Below are positions 61,729 to 64,000 of a stretch of 64,000 nt of DNA, piece after piece. The notes under the pieces are model-generated. The model was not told where the DNA came from. It saw only the letters and a list, made by a program, of their open reading frames with translations, and ran no database searches. The stretch lies in NCBI GenBank assembly GCA_024509875.1, contig JAMPIV010022926.1, positions 86,001 to 150,000 on the forward strand. Direction: 5' to 3'. The stretch's first letter is position 1, and the number at the start of each line of letters is the position of its first letter. The position numbers and the translations under genes are program-made. The DNA is from Oreohelix idahoensis. Its lineage: Eukaryota > Mollusca > Gastropoda > Stylommatophora > Oreohelicidae.

Positions 61729-62446
61729 GCGAGTTTTTTTTATTAGAGATTTGATGACTAGACATTGGTCGTTTCTTGGTCTGGCCTGTTTTTGGTGGGT
61801 GAGATGGGGTGGGACTTGTTGAATAGGGGGCTCTTGGTAGTGTGGAAGTTGTTGTGGTGGTAGAGGCCGCCATAGATGCCGAGTCTGTTATGGCACCGGC
61901 TGGTGGTGTCTGTTGGTGCGCCGATCTTGAGTCTGTTGTTGTGACACCTGATGATAGTGCGCGGTCATTATGGTGCGGTGGTATTGGTGGGTTATGCGGT
62001 GTTGCTGCGGTGTCTGCTGCTGTTGAAGAGGTGTGTTGGTGTTTTCTGTGGATGCGCAGATTGTCAAGGCGGGTAAAGTTTTTATTGCAGATCTCACATA
62101 CTAGTAGAGTCAGCGAGTGCCTGGTCTTGCTGTGTCGTAATAGGTCGGCGCGCCTCGTGAAGGTCTCCCCACATCTGCTACATATCAGATTGGTTTGTGC
62201 CACCGATGTCTCTGTTTGTGCTGAGCCGGACCCATGTTTATTCTCTATGTGACGTTTCAGCGTATCGGGTCTGGTAAATACTAAACCACAGAAAGCGCAC
62301 TCATGATTGTGGCGGTCGTGTGCTGTGACCATATGCCGAGTAAGATCATGACCTCGCTTGAAAACAGACTGGCAGCGTAAACAGGCATAGCCCCGTCGTT
62401 GAGTTGACTCCATCTGTGAAAAGACGAACAAAAAGACGTTAGGCAC
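61718..62446 (-). CDS. C2H2 zinc-finger protein, four fingers (N-terminal part)
   Basis: Four fingers in tandem with exact C-x2-C-x12-H-x4-H spacing: CLRCQSVF...HMVTAH, CAFCGLVF...HIENKH, CSRCGETF...HSKTRH, CEICNKNF...HRKHQH. A long Ser/Thr/Pro-rich, low-complexity linker follows. The likely start is the second Met (MESTQRRG, ATG at 62413-62411), because it follows a splice-acceptor-like tttcacag. If so, the stretch from the ATG at 62446 is intron or leader. The frame ends at 61718 just after a homopolymer where the next conserved domain begins in another frame. It could be a host finger gene, but the downstream domain argues for a mobile-element protein with DNA-binding fingers. Confidence 0.7.
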   Translation of the reverse strand: MPNVFLFVFSQMESTQRRGYACLRCQSVFKRGHDLTRHMVTAHDRHNHECAFCGLVFTRPDTLKRHIENKHGSGSAQTETSVAQTNLICSRCGETFTRRADLLRHSKTRHSLTLLVCEICNKNFTRLDNLRIHRKHQHTSSTAADTAATPHNPPIPPHHNDRALSSGVTTTDSRSAHQQTPPAGAITDSASMAASTTTTTSTLPRAPYSTSPTPSHPPKTGQTKKRPMSSHQISNKKNSLVL

Positions 62447-62469
62447 ACATAAATAAAATTAAATACATG

Positions 62470-62556
62470 TAATGAGAGAGAGAGAGAGAGCGAGAGAGAG
62501 AGCGAGAAAGAGAAAGAGAAAGAGAGAGAGAGAGGAAGAGAGAAAGAGAGAGAGAA
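62470..62556. repeat. (GA)n purine tract
   Basis: gagaga-type run with interspersed agcgag and aaagag, just upstream of the finger frame on its own strand's 5' side. A short (GC)n, cgcgcgcgcgcg, lies at 62683-62694. Either could be promoter-proximal, but this is not shown. Confidence 0.9.
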
Positions 62557-62559
62557 TAA

Positions 62560-64000
62560 ACAGGTAAATAAAACACAGACTTATAGATAGGTATAAACAC
62601 GCCTACTCTTCCTTATAACCAGTCTTATTGTTTAGTCTGTTATCAAAGGAAATAATTTTGTTTAACATATCAGAATGGTCCACGCGCGCGCGCGCTGTGG
62701 AAGCAAAGATAAAGATATGGATTTACAACTCAGCCCGTTCGCGAGACAGTACCGAGTTGACCTGTCCTTTTTTAAAATAACGAAAATATAAGTATTTATT
62801 AAAGTGTATGTTAGTTTCAATCATGGTTATAGCAAGGTGACTTAATGTAATATGTTGATTGTATTATCTCTATCTTTTTCCGTGTGTAGTTCAGTATTGT
62901 TTTAAAAGCCAAAATACGCTATTTTCTAAACTATTATGTTGTCTAATTTTCACTGGCTGGTTAGGTAGTTTGTAGTGACTCGGGTCCTTAGTTATTTTTA
63001 AAGTAATATGTTTGTAGTTACTATGAGAAGTTCTTTATAGAAGCAGCTTGTGAGTACAGAAATACGACTCGAGCGCATGTGTTGTGGAATCAAATCAATT
63101 TATCGATCTACCCAAACGTCTTTGCGCTACATCCAAGCAAGTATTTGAAATAGACTATTAGTCTATACAAGTTTAGAGTGTTGTTATCAGAAAGTATTAC
63201 AAGTTGTAAGTATCACGGATAATTTTTCAAAACCCAAATATAATTTGCTTTCGCACGAGTTTAACAATAGACGAGAAACGTAGATAAGGTTTAAACTAAG
63301 GAATTTTTCTCACTACTATACCCAGCACATAAAAAATAAGTCGGATAATTCTTAACTTAGCTAAACCATACACACATGTAAGAATTTAACAAACAACTAT
63401 TATTAAAATACCTATTAGTCTAGACATATTAACTTTGAAACAACCTTTACCAACACTGGCTAGCGAAAAAGCGAATACACAGACATGTCTTTTAAATAGA
63501 AAACAGATATTTAATACAACACACGGATAAGGAATAATAAGTTAGCCTAGGAGTTAACATCTTAACAAAACACACAGATAAAAATAACAGAGATATTTAT
63601 TTATATTTAACACCTTAACACAAAAACACGAAGACCGAAAACATAAACGAAAACAAACGAATACAACCAAAACAGATATTTTTAAACATAAAGATATTTA
63701 TTGTATATATCCTAGCAAAAACAAACAGCTATATAAAAATATTTATTTTTTATACATAAAGAAGTGCTATATATTTTAACTTCCTATTATTATTTTTATA
63801 TTATAGGGAAAAACAGACGAATACACACATATACATATACCGAGTTTACATTTAGAACTTTGCATAGGGTTTTCTTCCAGTCTCTGAGTGTTAAGAAAAT
63901 ACGCCTAGGAAAAAAAAATGAAAACACAAACACATACCCAGATATTTTTCCACAGAGTCTTAATACTCTTAAAAAGACACAGACATATATCTCTTAAAGG
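62560..64000. other. AT-rich region without recognised genes
   Basis: After about 63480 there is a loose recurrence of aacagatatttaataca/aacagagatatttattta-like words (63500, 63595, 63672, 63730), possibly an old tandem repeat. No domain, tRNA or terminal repeat seen. The frame at 63764-63997 has no family signature. Confidence 0.4.

Overview
This is an animal (invertebrate) nuclear window, most likely from a mollusc. The evidence is tRNA-derived SINEs, APE-type LINEs, Tc1, Tigger and hAT DNA transposons, Ty3/Gypsy LTR elements, long (TA)n, (GATA)n and (GACA)n tracts and many minisatellites. The mollusc assignment rests on the general look of the repeat families and is an inference. I see no operons, CRISPR, rRNA or convincing single-copy host gene. 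Almost every recognisable coding stretch belongs to a mobile element and most are broken.

Layout. 1-2.4 kb: an open APE endonuclease reading frame of a LINE (minus strand, runs off the window) and a degraded LINE RNase H/3' tail. 2.4-26.0 kb: a degenerate satellite split by a nested stack of insertions. A Tc1 transposon (2996-24908) sits in the satellite with TA target duplications. LTR retrotransposon #1 (4455-24832, target duplication acttg) sits in the Tc1. A Tigger element sits in the interior of #1. A second Gypsy retrotransposon (13025-24024, target duplication gagtc) and a 209-bp SINE sit in its 3' LTR. The 5' LTR of #1 is an undisturbed copy of both insertion sites. The second Gypsy has its integrase upstream of reverse transcriptase (Gmr1-type order). 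The stretch from about 7.3 to 18.3 kb carries hundreds of scattered small insertions relative to its own repeat partners and looks like unpolished consensus.

26-45 kb: tRNA-SINEs, a second SINE family with a GAT tail, LINE 3' fragments and a series of minisatellites, including 2.5 kb of a 27-bp repeat with higher-order structure. 45-49 kb: MITE and LINE scraps and a 2.4-kb solo LTR of the second Gypsy family with a perfect 5-bp target duplication. 49-57 kb: SINE, LINE fragments, compound microsatellite, a Penelope-like RT C-terminus fused to a 54-bp minisatellite, a hAT MITE with 8-bp target duplication, and a diverged partner of the 34.7-37.4 kb repeat. 57-64 kb: a 467-bp tandem array in which each unit carries a tRNA-like pol III promoter and the array flips orientation at 60185/60186. 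Beside it lies a four-finger C2H2 gene remnant whose downstream frames resemble the two ends of a protein from DNA-polymerase-B-encoding mobile elements, with the polymerase itself missing.

No pathway joins these genes. The relations are those of parasites: likely LINE-mobilised SINEs sharing 3' tails, DNA transposons with their MITEs, and retrotransposons reduced to solo LTRs.
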